Shown here one piece after another: positions 6,654 through 14,797 of a stretch of 64,000 nucleotides of DNA. The notes below the pieces were generated by a model that was given only the letters and a program-made list of their open reading frames with translations, had not been told where the DNA came from and ran no database searches. Location of the stretch: NCBI RefSeq assembly GCF_018323985.1, contig NZ_AP024590.1, forward strand, positions 2,418,001-2,482,000. The letters are read 5' to 3'. A program made the position numbers and the translations under genes. This DNA is from Enterobacter kobei. Its GTDB lineage: Bacteria; Pseudomonadota; Gammaproteobacteria; Enterobacterales; Enterobacteriaceae. Position 1 is the stretch's first letter; each line of letters begins with the position of its first letter.

Positions 6654-8213
6654 TCAGCTCAGCGGCGTAACCACAAACGCCCGATCGCGCCCTTTGATCT
6701 TCGCTGCATAGAGTGCTGAATCCGCGCCCTCTTTTATCATTCGCGCATCATCCTCGGTTCCGGTGCCGATCATGCAAAAACAACCGGCGCTGATGGTAAC
6801 GACTTTACGGCCCGTCGAAGAGTGTTCGTGCTTGATGCGCGCATAGCGCACGGCATCAACGGCATTCTGCGCCAGCATAAAGGCTTCACGCAGATCCGTT
6901 TCAGGCAGGACGATAGCGAATTCCTCGCCGCCATAACGGGCAATCAGATCGCTCTGCCGTAAATTCAGGTGCATCAGTATTTCCGCAACCTGACGCAAGC
7001 AGTTATCACCTGCCACGTGGCCGTAATGATCGTTATAGCGTTTGAAGAAATCGATATCGATCATGATTAACGACACGGGCCGTTGCGTATGGACGGAGGT
7101 TTTCAGCGCCTGGGTCAGGAACAGATCGAATTGCCGACGGTTAGCCAGCCCGGTCAGCCCATCCGCCAGTGCCATCGTCTGTAAGGTGTGGTTAATACTG
7201 GTCAGCTCATCCCGCAGCATGGTCAGCTCGGTCTGGTCACGCACGTTGCGTCTCACCTGACGGAAGACCAGCGCGCCCATAATCACGGTACCCAGCAACA
7301 GCATGGCGTTGAGGATGATGTCAGGCAGGCTCTCTTTCAGCCAGCTTTGCCACAATGCCGGTTTGTCATACCCTGCCGCCACAACCAGCGGAAAACGTTC
7401 CAGTCGCGCATAGCCATAAATACGCTCCACTTTATCCAGCGCCGACAACCAGGTGGCATTACCGCGATCGTGTTTAGGGAGTTCACGCGTAAACAGCGGG
7501 CTGGCAGAGAGGTTTCGGTTAATGACATTGTCATCAAACGGGCGTGCATAAAGCGCGGTGCCGTCGGTGCTGAGCAATGCCAGCACGTCGCGCGGCCCCA
7601 GTTCAAAATAGCTGTAGAAGTGGCGGAAATATTCGAGTTTCACCGTGGCCAGCGCCACGCCCGCAAAGCCCCCGTAGCTATCATTCAGACGCAGCGAGAC
7701 CGGAATAATCAGATCGCCCGTTGAACGACTGCGGATCACATGGCCGATATGTACGCTGCCGTGACCATTTGTCCGATGGTAAACAAAATACTCGCGGTCG
7801 GCATTATTTGAGATAGCAGGCACTTTACCAAAGGAGGTGACGCGCATAAAACCCTGCGCGTCATAAACGAACAGGCCATGCAGCTGCGGCAGGCGTTCTT
7901 TTATATCGGCCAGATAACGGTTGAATTTTACCGGATCGATGCCGCTGATGCCGGTCTGCGGGATATTTCGGCGGATTTCACGCAGCGTTAGCTCCGCCTG
8001 CACAAAGGTATCTTCCGCCTGGCGCGCCTGGGATACCGAGAGGTTTATCGCGCTACGTTCGGTATCGTTGATAGCGCGCTCCCAGGAACGGTTGAGCGTC
8101 CAGCTGCTGGTGGCAATACCCGCGATCAGCAATCCGCCCATAAACAAGGTGATGCTTCGCCCCAGTGAAGAACTGAGCGACAACGCGCCTGCAATGTGTT
8201 TACCGACTTTCAC
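6654..8213 (-). CDS. Membrane diguanylate cyclase with periplasmic sensor domain
   Basis: Synthesises cyclic di-GMP from two GTP. From GTG 8213 the protein has 519 residues: an N-terminal membrane helix (about 17-38), a large periplasmic Cache-like region (about 40-310), a second helix (about 316-336) and a C-terminal GGDEF domain with GGEEF at about 428-432 and an RQSD allosteric I-site exactly upstream, so product inhibition is expected. The GTG start is chosen because AGGAGG lies 4 nt before it; the frame can be extended to 8306 but without an RBS. Transcribed divergently from a chemoreceptor. The ligand of the sensor domain is unknown. Confidence 0.85.
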   Translation of the reverse strand: MKVGKHIAGALSLSSSLGRSITLFMGGLLIAGIATSSWTLNRSWERAINDTERSAINLSVSQARQAEDTFVQAELTLREIRRNIPQTGISGIDPVKFNRYLADIKERLPQLHGLFVYDAQGFMRVTSFGKVPAISNNADREYFVYHRTNGHGSVHIGHVIRSRSTGDLIIPVSLRLNDSYGGFAGVALATVKLEYFRHFYSYFELGPRDVLALLSTDGTALYARPFDDNVINRNLSASPLFTRELPKHDRGNATWLSALDKVERIYGYARLERFPLVVAAGYDKPALWQSWLKESLPDIILNAMLLLGTVIMGALVFRQVRRNVRDQTELTMLRDELTSINHTLQTMALADGLTGLANRRQFDLFLTQALKTSVHTQRPVSLIMIDIDFFKRYNDHYGHVAGDNCLRQVAEILMHLNLRQSDLIARYGGEEFAIVLPETDLREAFMLAQNAVDAVRYARIKHEHSSTGRKVVTISAGCFCMIGTGTEDDARMIKEGADSALYAAKIKGRDRAFVVTPLS

Positions 8214-8485
8214 CGTTCCTCCTGCGCCACATCCTTTCATTGAGTAAAGCACATAATGCTCAGAGTTATTAACAGAATAAGCCGACATAATGCCCGCGAC
8301 TGTCACCCTCTGTGTACATCACTGCCCGCTTCCGCGCCTTGTTCATCGCAAGGCGGCAACCGGTTTTATGCGAAATTTAATACAGTAAAAATACACATTT
8401 AAAACATCATTTTAAAATATTTATACAGGCTGTTCACAGCCAAAAAAATAAGCGCCGGTTATGTGACAGGGATCAAGTTATTAAA

Positions 8486-8512
8486 TCAATGTTTTCAAGC
8501 TTATGCCGTTAT
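8486..8512 (+). promoter_or_regulatory. Possible sigma-28 (FliA) promoter of the chemoreceptor gene
   Basis: TCAATGTT (-35-like, consensus TAAAGTTT) is separated by exactly 11 bp from GCCGTTAT (consensus GCCGATAA). It lies about 30 bp before the chosen ATG, as in flagellar-class chemoreceptor genes. The 8214-8543 intergenic region shows nothing else that I recognise. Confidence 0.45.
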
Positions 8513-8543
8513 TAGTATGACCTTTTACAACAAAGTTACTCCC

Positions 8544-10112
8544 ATGAAAAAATATGCGCAGTCAACGGTATTAACCAAATTATTAACCGGTTTTTCAGTT
8601 CTTATCGCCATGATGTTGTTATTGGGCGTGGTGGCTATTTATCAGCTTCATGCCAGCAATCAACATATTGATGCTTTCCGTGATAACCGTATGCCTGGGG
8701 TACGATCTTCCCTTGAAATGCGCGGCGTGCTCTCTGAAATGCGCTTGCAGCAAATTCAGTACATTAACTCGACAACCCCCGCCGAGCGGGAGAAACACCG
8801 TCTGGAGCTGCTGCAAAATCAGGAGATTTTCCTTAATGCGCAGCGACGTTACGCCCGTCAGTCCTCTCACACCTCGCCGGAAATGCAGGCGTTATTTTCT
8901 CAGGTGGTAAATAACTTCACGCAATTTGTTGACGTAAACGCAAAAGTCATCGAAGCGGTTAATGCGGAACGTTTACAGGAGGCCAGCCAAATAAGCGGCG
9001 CGGTGTCTTCTAAATATCGCACGCAGTTGATGAAAGATTTAGCCACCCTGGTGGATATGGAAATTGCTATGGGCGATCGGGCCAGCCAGCAAGCCGCCGA
9101 TGGCTATAAACAGGCACTGTATATGCTGTGCGGTTTATTGATCCTGGCGCTTATTGCGACCGGCATTATCGCGGCCTGGATTTCCCGCAACCTCTCCCGC
9201 CAGCTGGGCGGCGAACCGGGTTATGCGGTGGAAATCATGCAGCAGATTGCCGCCGGTAAACTGGCGACCCAGATTGAACTCAAAGACCAGGATCATCACA
9301 GCCTGCTGGCAACCATTAAGTTTATGAACAGCAAGCTGGCAGAAATTATTCACGGCATTATTAACGGCAGCGAATCCATTTCCCTTGCGGCCAGTGAAAT
9401 TGCGATGGGCAACAGCGATCTGTCGCAGCGCACCGAAGAGCAGGCCGCGTCGCTGGTACAGACCTCCGCCAACATGCAGCAGATCACCGAGAACGTGAAA
9501 AGCAACGCGGAGAATGCCCATAAAGCCAGTGAACTGGCGCGTCAGACCTCACAAACCGCGGTTAAAGGCGGCAAAGAGGTGCACGATATGTTGCAGCGTA
9601 TGCACCAGATTTCCGACAGCTCGCAGAAAATCGTCGATATTATTTCGGTGATTGAGGGGATCGCCTTCCAGACCAACATCCTGGCGCTTAATGCCGCCGT
9701 GGAAGCCGCCCGCGCCGGTGAGCAAGGCAAAGGCTTTGCGGTGGTTGCCGGTGAAGTGCGTAATTTGGCGCAGAAAAGCGCCGAAGCGGCAAAAGAGATA
9801 AAAACACTGATTGATGGCACGGTGGAGAAAATTACCGAAGGGTCGCGCTATGCGGACACGGCCAGCCGGGCGATGGAAGATATTGTGAACTCGGTGAACA
9901 AAGTGACCAGCATTGTGGCGGAGATTTCGTCAGCGTCTCATGAACAGCATCAGGGCATTCGTGAGATCAGCGTTGCCATTGATCAAATGGACCAGGTCAC
10001 CCAGCAAAACGCCGCGCTGGTTGAACAGGCCGCAGTGGCCGCTCACTCGATGACTGAACAAAGCGAACACCTGCGGGATTCGGTGCGCTTCTTCCAGCTT
10101 ACCGCCAGTTAA
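8544..10112 (+). CDS. Methyl-accepting chemotaxis protein (Tar/Tsr type)
   Basis: A 522-residue transmembrane chemoreceptor: membrane helix about 12-34, periplasmic four-helix-bundle ligand domain to about 190, second helix about 193-215, HAMP, and a cytoplasmic coiled-coil with the conserved signalling tip (EGIAFQTNILALNAAVEAARAG, from about residue 371). It would control CheA autophosphorylation through CheW. The C-terminus ends FFQLTAS with no NWETF-like pentapeptide, so it lacks the CheR/CheB tether, like low-abundance receptors. ATG 8544 (MKKYAQS) is preferred to earlier in-frame starts because the candidate sigma-28 promoter lies between them. Ligand unknown. Confidence 0.88.
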   Translation: MKKYAQSTVLTKLLTGFSVLIAMMLLLGVVAIYQLHASNQHIDAFRDNRMPGVRSSLEMRGVLSEMRLQQIQYINSTTPAEREKHRLELLQNQEIFLNAQRRYARQSSHTSPEMQALFSQVVNNFTQFVDVNAKVIEAVNAERLQEASQISGAVSSKYRTQLMKDLATLVDMEIAMGDRASQQAADGYKQALYMLCGLLILALIATGIIAAWISRNLSRQLGGEPGYAVEIMQQIAAGKLATQIELKDQDHHSLLATIKFMNSKLAEIIHGIINGSESISLAASEIAMGNSDLSQRTEEQAASLVQTSANMQQITENVKSNAENAHKASELARQTSQTAVKGGKEVHDMLQRMHQISDSSQKIVDIISVIEGIAFQTNILALNAAVEAARAGEQGKGFAVVAGEVRNLAQKSAEAAKEIKTLIDGTVEKITEGSRYADTASRAMEDIVNSVNKVTSIVAEISSASHEQHQGIREISVAIDQMDQVTQQNAALVEQAAVAAHSMTEQSEHLRDSVRFFQLTAS

Positions 10113-10118
10113 ACCCTC

Positions 10119-10139
10119 AGGGGGCGCAAGCCCCCTTTT
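10119..10139 (+). terminator. Terminator of the chemoreceptor gene
   Basis: AGGGGGC (10119-10125) and GCCCCCT (10130-10136) around GCAA, then T. Confidence 0.8.
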
Positions 10140-10156
10140 CACGGGCACCGGTATGA

Positions 10157-10252
10157 TCAGGGTAAATCAGTGACAAAAGAGAGGTCGTAGGCAGTAGCTA
10201 ACATAGCCACGCAGGCGACCAGCACCACTAAGATTTGAACGATTCTTTCCAT
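10157..10252 (-). CDS. Putative 31-residue single-span membrane peptide
   Basis: An ATG at 10252 on the minus strand opens a 31-codon frame ending in TGA. The product starts MERIVQ, continues with about 16 hydrophobic residues (ILVVLVACVAMLATA) and ends with a short polar tail (YDLSFVTDLP), the layout of enterobacterial small membrane proteins. It is preceded by a strong RBS (GAGGAGGG, 7 nt before the ATG) and a plausible promoter on the same strand (TTAGCA, 18 bp, TAAGAT in 10280-10325). The family is not one I recognise. Support is from start signals and composition only. Confidence 0.55.
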   Translation of the reverse strand: MERIVQILVVLVACVAMLATAYDLSFVTDLP

Positions 10253-10411
10253 TGCGCGTCCCTCCTCTGTTCAACGCTAATCTTAGGGCCATTGCAAACT
10301 AATTGCTAAATTATTGTGTCGCATTTGTTTCACTGCTTAGCAATTACGACGCTGAAGCCACAGTTTTAATTTCAAGGAGATTAAAGGATGTTGTAACTAT
10401 AGCGGGAAAAT

Positions 10412-10434
10412 TAAAAACCCGGCCGCAGCCGGGT
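10412..10434 (-). terminator. Terminator of uxaB
   Basis: ACCCGGC (10417-10423) and GCCGGGT (10428-10434) around CGCA, with a T tract on the minus strand. Confidence 0.8.
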
Positions 10435-10451
10435 CACGGGTAAACAGACAC

Positions 10452-11903
10452 TCAGCAGAGCGGTTTCACCGCATCACGCATCCCGCGCAGCAGAATAGCG
10501 TCCAGATCCAGCGACACCTGCTCGACCAGACCGGTCAACTGCGTCAGGTCCTGCTCCCAGTGTTCACTGACGGAAAGCACCGCTTTCACCAGTTCGCTGG
10601 TACTGATCTGGCGATCGCCATGCTGCGCCCACAGTTTCTGATAACGCTCGATCCAGTGCGCATCATCCTGCACCGGATAGGTTTCGCCGTTGCGCTCGCC
10701 ACGATAGAACGCCATCAGCGCCGCCAGTGCAAAGGTCAGGCGGGCCGGCAGTTTACCGGTCGCCTTCTGCCCTGCCAGTAACTGCGGCAGGATACGCGTG
10801 CGGAACTTGGTCATGCCGTTCAGGGAAATCGACAGCAGCTGATGCTTGATGTACGGGTTACGGAAACGACCAGTCACCGCGCTGGCAAAGGTTTCCAGTT
10901 CATCGCGCGGCAGATCGAGCACCGGAATGATTTCGTCGTAAATGGCTTTTTCCACAAACGCACAGATGTCGCTGTCGTTCATCGCCTCGCCTACGGTGTC
11001 GATACCGGCCTGGTATGCCACTGGTACCAGTGCGGTATGTGCGCCGTTGAGGATCGCCACTTTGCGCTCTTTGTACGGTTTGATGTCATCGACAATCAGC
11101 ACATTGAGCGGGAATTTATCAAGACGCAGTTCTGAAGCCAGTGATTTCGGCCCCTGAATAACAAACAGGTAAAAATGTTCGGCGGTATCGAGGAAGCCAT
11201 CGTGATAGCCCAGTTCGGCCTCAATGCTCGCCACTTCATCACGCGGATAACCGGTCACAATACGGTCCACGAGGGTGGAACAGAAGGCATTGGCGCTGTC
11301 CAGCCAATGCACAAACGCCGCCGGTAACGCCCACTCCTGCGCATAACGCAGTACCAGTTCACGCAGCGCCTCGCCGTTGTAGTCAATCAGCTCGCACGGC
11401 ACGATCACCCAGCCTTTGTCCGCCGCGCCATTGAAATGGCTGAAACGCTCGAACAGCAGACGGGTCAGTTTCGCCGGATAACTTACCGCTGGCGCATCTT
11501 CAAACTTGTCGCCCGCGTGGTAGCTGATGCCCGCTTCGGTGGTGTTAGAGAACACAAAACGGATGTCCGGGTTATGCGCCAGCTTCAGGAACTCATCATA
11601 GTGTGTGTAAACGCTGATCTCACGATTCACGGAACGGATCAGACGCGCATCGCTGACGGCTTCGCCCTTCTCATTCAGCCCACGGATGATGGTGGTATAC
11701 AGCCCATCCTGTGTGCTCAGGGACGGCGGAAAATCGCTCTCGATCGGGCGAACAATGACAATACCGGCGTCGAGGTCGGTATGTTCGTTCAGCAGATCGA
11801 TTTGCCAGTCAACGAATGCGCGCAGGAAGTTCCCTTCGCCGAACTGAATGATACGTTCCGGGTACTGGGCTCCGGGAAAATCGCGACGGTTGATCGTTTT
11901 CAC
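10452..11903 (-). CDS. uxaB: Tagaturonate reductase (altronate oxidoreductase)
   Basis: Reduces D-tagaturonate to D-altronate with NADH in galacturonate catabolism (cytoplasm). The 483-residue length equals E. coli UxaB, and the N-terminus (MKTINRRDFPGAQYPERIIQFGEGNFLRAF) carries the nucleotide-binding start of the mannitol dehydrogenase/uronate reductase family; KPYKERKVAILNGAHTA holds the conserved Lys-x-x-x-x-Asn-x-x-His catalytic motif. An RBS (AAGGAA) precedes the ATG. In E. coli it also sits just before the dgcF/yneF-glsB group, as here. The upstream gap contains TGGTGTAATAACTTACCA (11943-11960), a loose match to the TGGT...ACCA form of ExuR/UxuR sites. Confidence 0.95.
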   Translation of the reverse strand: MKTINRRDFPGAQYPERIIQFGEGNFLRAFVDWQIDLLNEHTDLDAGIVIVRPIESDFPPSLSTQDGLYTTIIRGLNEKGEAVSDARLIRSVNREISVYTHYDEFLKLAHNPDIRFVFSNTTEAGISYHAGDKFEDAPAVSYPAKLTRLLFERFSHFNGAADKGWVIVPCELIDYNGEALRELVLRYAQEWALPAAFVHWLDSANAFCSTLVDRIVTGYPRDEVASIEAELGYHDGFLDTAEHFYLFVIQGPKSLASELRLDKFPLNVLIVDDIKPYKERKVAILNGAHTALVPVAYQAGIDTVGEAMNDSDICAFVEKAIYDEIIPVLDLPRDELETFASAVTGRFRNPYIKHQLLSISLNGMTKFRTRILPQLLAGQKATGKLPARLTFALAALMAFYRGERNGETYPVQDDAHWIERYQKLWAQHGDRQISTSELVKAVLSVSEHWEQDLTQLTGLVEQVSLDLDAILLRGMRDAVKPLC

Positions 11904-12002
11904 AATGGGTTCCTTTTAATTAGTCATACAACCTGGGAAGATTGGTGTAATAACTTACCAGACTTTACGACCATGAAACCCTGTTTTGATCAAAATGCAC
12001 CG

Positions 12003-12548
12003 TCATATTGCGCGGAATGTTAAATTCTTATAAAAAATTGTCGTTCCCGTCACAGTTCCGTCCGGCATCAGCGCATATCCGGGGATTTCGCCCACCCGCT
12101 GCCAGCCGCAGCGGGCGTAAAATATCTCTGCATCGCTGCCGGTTGCGGTGTCCAGAACCAGCAGCGTTTTGCCGTTTTCTTTAGCAATACCATCGAGTTT
12201 ATCCATCAATAACCGGGCTACGCCCTGCCGCCGTGCAGATTGGTGAACCAAAACTTTGGCAACGTCCGCCCGGTGCGGCTGATTGGGTGGCTGATCGAGA
12301 ATAATCTGCGCGGTACCGATAATACCCGTCGCCGCATCCTCGGCAATCAACAGCGCACGCTCACCCCGCGCCACGCTTTCCGCCACGCCCTGCCAGAAAC
12401 CCCTGGCGACGTCGCGGGTGATGGGCAGCATAAAGCTGACGGAGGCCCCGCCGCGCACGCAGTCTTCGAGCACGTCGCAGAGTTCTTCCATTCGCAGGAG
12501 GATGTCGTCGCACCCGAGCGGGCGGCAGTGAAATGGCGTGGTCATCAT
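12003..12548 (-). CDS. GNAT family N-acetyltransferase
   Basis: A 181-residue acetyltransferase. The acetyl-CoA loop is ARRQGVARLLMDKL (about residues 104-117), preceded by ADVAKVLVHQS; a C-terminal AEIFYARCGWQRVGEIPGYALMPDG is the motif B region, and the YAL-PDG end is common in enterobacterial GNATs acting on small molecules or antibiotics. RBS AAGGAAAG lies just before two tandem ATG codons; the first is used. It is followed 99 bp downstream by uxaB on the same strand, with the uxaB promoter region between. Substrate unknown. Confidence 0.85.
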   Translation of the reverse strand: MMTTPFHCRPLGCDDILLRMEELCDVLEDCVRGGASVSFMLPITRDVARGFWQGVAESVARGERALLIAEDAATGIIGTAQIILDQPPNQPHRADVAKVLVHQSARRQGVARLLMDKLDGIAKENGKTLLVLDTATGSDAEIFYARCGWQRVGEIPGYALMPDGTVTGTTIFYKNLTFRAI

Positions 12549-12631
12549 GCTTTCCTTTTCAAAATGACCACTATGCTGATAACAAATTGTTAACGCAACG
12601 GCGCAGCCATAGCGTTTTCCTCTGGCAGCCG

Positions 12632-13600
12632 TCAGCGTGAGGCGCTGCTTTTCGTCTTCATGGCGTACATCCGATCGTCGGCGGTTTTCAGCCAGCTTTT
12701 GATGTCCGGCATCGACTGATGATCGTATTCACTGACGCCCCAGGAGAACGACAGTTTCCAGGGTTTTTGCGAGGTCTGGTTAAAGGCTTCCGCCTGCTCC
12801 ACCAGGTGGGTCATCGCCACCCATGCGCCGTCTTCCGTGGTATCGGAAAACAGCACCGCGAACTCATCGCCGCCGAAGCGCACCAGCAGATCCGCTTCAC
12901 GGAAACTCTCCCGCAACAGCGCCGCCACGGCTTTCAGGGCATTGTCGCCCTCTTCATGGCCCCAGGTATCGTTGATGTATTTAAAGCGATTGAGATCGAT
13001 CCACGCCAGCGTCAGCGGCTCCGCCCGGCGGCGGGCGGCGGTGATGGCGAATTTCGCGAGGTTTTCAAAACCACGGCGGTTGTACAGGCCGGTCAGCCCG
13101 TCGGTTGTCGCCACGCTGATGGTGGCGAACTCATCTTCCACAATGGCGGCAAAATCTTTCAGCACCGCCAGTTCCGGCGGGGCAAACTCGCGCGGTTTCC
13201 TGTCGATAATACAGAACGAGCCCACGTTGGCCCCGTCCGGCACGCGCAGCGGATAACCGGCGTAAAAACGGATAAAGGGTTCGCTGGTCACCAGTGGGTT
13301 ATCGCTAAAACGCGGATCGGCCCGCGCGTCGGCCACCACCATCGGCGTGTCATTTAAAATCACGTGCCCGCAAAAAGAGATTTTGCGCTCGACATGCCCC
13401 TCCTGGATGCCGTCACAGGAGATAAAATGCAGCGCATCGTCACCCACCAAGCTTACCAGCGCGATGGGCACATCGAACATGCGTTTTGCAAGACGGGTCA
13501 GCCTGTCGAAGCGTTCATGGGATGCGGTTTCCAGCAAACCAGATTCGTGCAGCGAGGCCATCCGTTGCGATTCGTTGGGGGGAATTTCAGGGTGTTTCAT
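12632..13600 (-). CDS. GAF-GGDEF diguanylate cyclase
   Basis: A 322-residue soluble enzyme expected to make cyclic di-GMP. An N-terminal GAF domain (about residues 20-150, with the HFISCDG...ISFCGHVI stretch typical of a large class of GAF sensors) precedes a GGDEF domain with GGDEF at about 243-247 and a READ I-site. No membrane segment. ATG 13600 is chosen because the conserved N-terminus of this class (PxNExxRMASLHxxGLL) begins there; an earlier in-frame ATG has no better RBS. First of three cyclase genes on the same strand, separated by short gaps. Confidence 0.88.
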   Translation of the reverse strand: MKHPEIPPNESQRMASLHESGLLETASHERFDRLTRLAKRMFDVPIALVSLVGDDALHFISCDGIQEGHVERKISFCGHVILNDTPMVVADARADPRFSDNPLVTSEPFIRFYAGYPLRVPDGANVGSFCIIDRKPREFAPPELAVLKDFAAIVEDEFATISVATTDGLTGLYNRRGFENLAKFAITAARRRAEPLTLAWIDLNRFKYINDTWGHEEGDNALKAVAALLRESFREADLLVRFGGDEFAVLFSDTTEDGAWVAMTHLVEQAEAFNQTSQKPWKLSFSWGVSEYDHQSMPDIKSWLKTADDRMYAMKTKSSASR

Positions 13601-13653
13601 AACGCACTCTTCTCGCCAGACATGCATAAAGTCTAGCGCATTCAGCGCGTTTG

Positions 13654-14709
13654 TCAGTGGCAGTAGATCCGGTTTTTCCCTTCACGCTTAGCGCGATACA
13701 GGGCATCGTCGGCGGCTTTCAGCCAGTCGGCGACGTCATCCATCGCCGGGGTCGCACTGGCAATGCCAATACTCAGCGTGGTACGAAAGGTGGTATCCGC
13801 GCCAATGGTCATCACCGACGCGCCGTCCATAATGCGGCTGGCGACGACATACGCCTCGTCAAGCGTCGTATCCGGCAGCAGGATCACAAACTCATCGCCC
13901 CCCAGTCGCGCCGGGGTATCCGTTTGCCGGGTCGCAACATGGAGAATTTTCGAAACCGTCACCAGCAGCGTATCGCCCACTTTATGGCCAAACCTGTCGT
14001 TGACGTCTTTGAAATTATCAATATCGATAAACATCAGCACCGAGCTACGGCAGCGCTGATTCAGCGTTTCCAGCTCGTGGGTAATACGTTTTTCCAGCAG
14101 GCGACGGTTGGCGATGTCCAGCAGCGGATCCATCATGGCAATACGTTCCAGCTCGCGGCTTTTCAGCCGCAGCTTATGGGCAATGGAATCCGTCAGCACG
14201 CTCAGCGCCAGCATATAGATCGCCACCAGCGGCAAGGTGGCAAACATCGTGCGCTGGGAAACCCCGGCCACAAAGGGCATACCGCTCACCAGCCAGGCCA
14301 GCAGGCACACCGCCACCAGCGCAAGGGCGGCTTTGCGCAGCAGTTTACGACCACCCGCCGCCAGCCTGTCCGAGAGCAAAATAGTGGCGATCACCACCGA
14401 CGGCAGCGGATTCAGCGCCATCATGGCGATCCAGAAACCGCCCGCCCCCGCATCGAACAGCAGATTCTGATGCTCCGTGGTCAGCGGCGTGGCAGCACGT
14501 CGGGCGCGGTAAAACGCGGCGGTTGGCCAGATAAAGGCATTCGCGCCGAGCAGCGCCATCATCCACAGCGGCTGATGGTGTTCCACCAGCACTGAGAGGA
14601 TCGGGAAAAAGCACAGCAGCGTACCGAGGATACGCATCAGATACATGCGGCGAACGAAGCGCATCCCCGTGACCCTGGCGTTCATGTTCAGTTTATCCGA
14701 TCCGTTCAT
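13654..14709 (-). CDS. MASE2-GGDEF diguanylate cyclase (AdrA/DgcC-like)
   Basis: A 351-residue membrane-bound cyclase. The N-terminal region (GMRFVRRMYLMRILGTLLCFFPILSVL and about five further hydrophobic segments to about residue 180) is a MASE2 sensor like that of AdrA/DgcC, which activates cellulose synthesis through cyclic di-GMP. The C-terminal domain has GGDEF at about 270-274 and an RQTD I-site. Sequence identity to E. coli DgcC looks moderate only, so I do not transfer the name. The ATG at 14709 is favoured over a GTG at 14730; neither has a strong RBS. It lies 53 bp upstream of the GAF-GGDEF gene. Confidence 0.85.
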   Translation of the reverse strand: MNGSDKLNMNARVTGMRFVRRMYLMRILGTLLCFFPILSVLVEHHQPLWMMALLGANAFIWPTAAFYRARRAATPLTTEHQNLLFDAGAGGFWIAMMALNPLPSVVIATILLSDRLAAGGRKLLRKAALALVAVCLLAWLVSGMPFVAGVSQRTMFATLPLVAIYMLALSVLTDSIAHKLRLKSRELERIAMMDPLLDIANRRLLEKRITHELETLNQRCRSSVLMFIDIDNFKDVNDRFGHKVGDTLLVTVSKILHVATRQTDTPARLGGDEFVILLPDTTLDEAYVVASRIMDGASVMTIGADTTFRTTLSIGIASATPAMDDVADWLKAADDALYRAKREGKNRIYCH

Positions 14710-14797
14710 GCCGCGAGTCTCACCAGCCACCGCTGGTCAAAATATTGCCGTAAACCATAGTATTGACGCGGAAAATAACTGGCAAGCCCTTTCACTG

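Noticed and set aside
8214..8306. 31-codon N-terminal extension of the diguanylate cyclase
   Set aside because: The GTG at 8213 has AGGAGG directly upstream; the extension has none and adds unrelated sequence.
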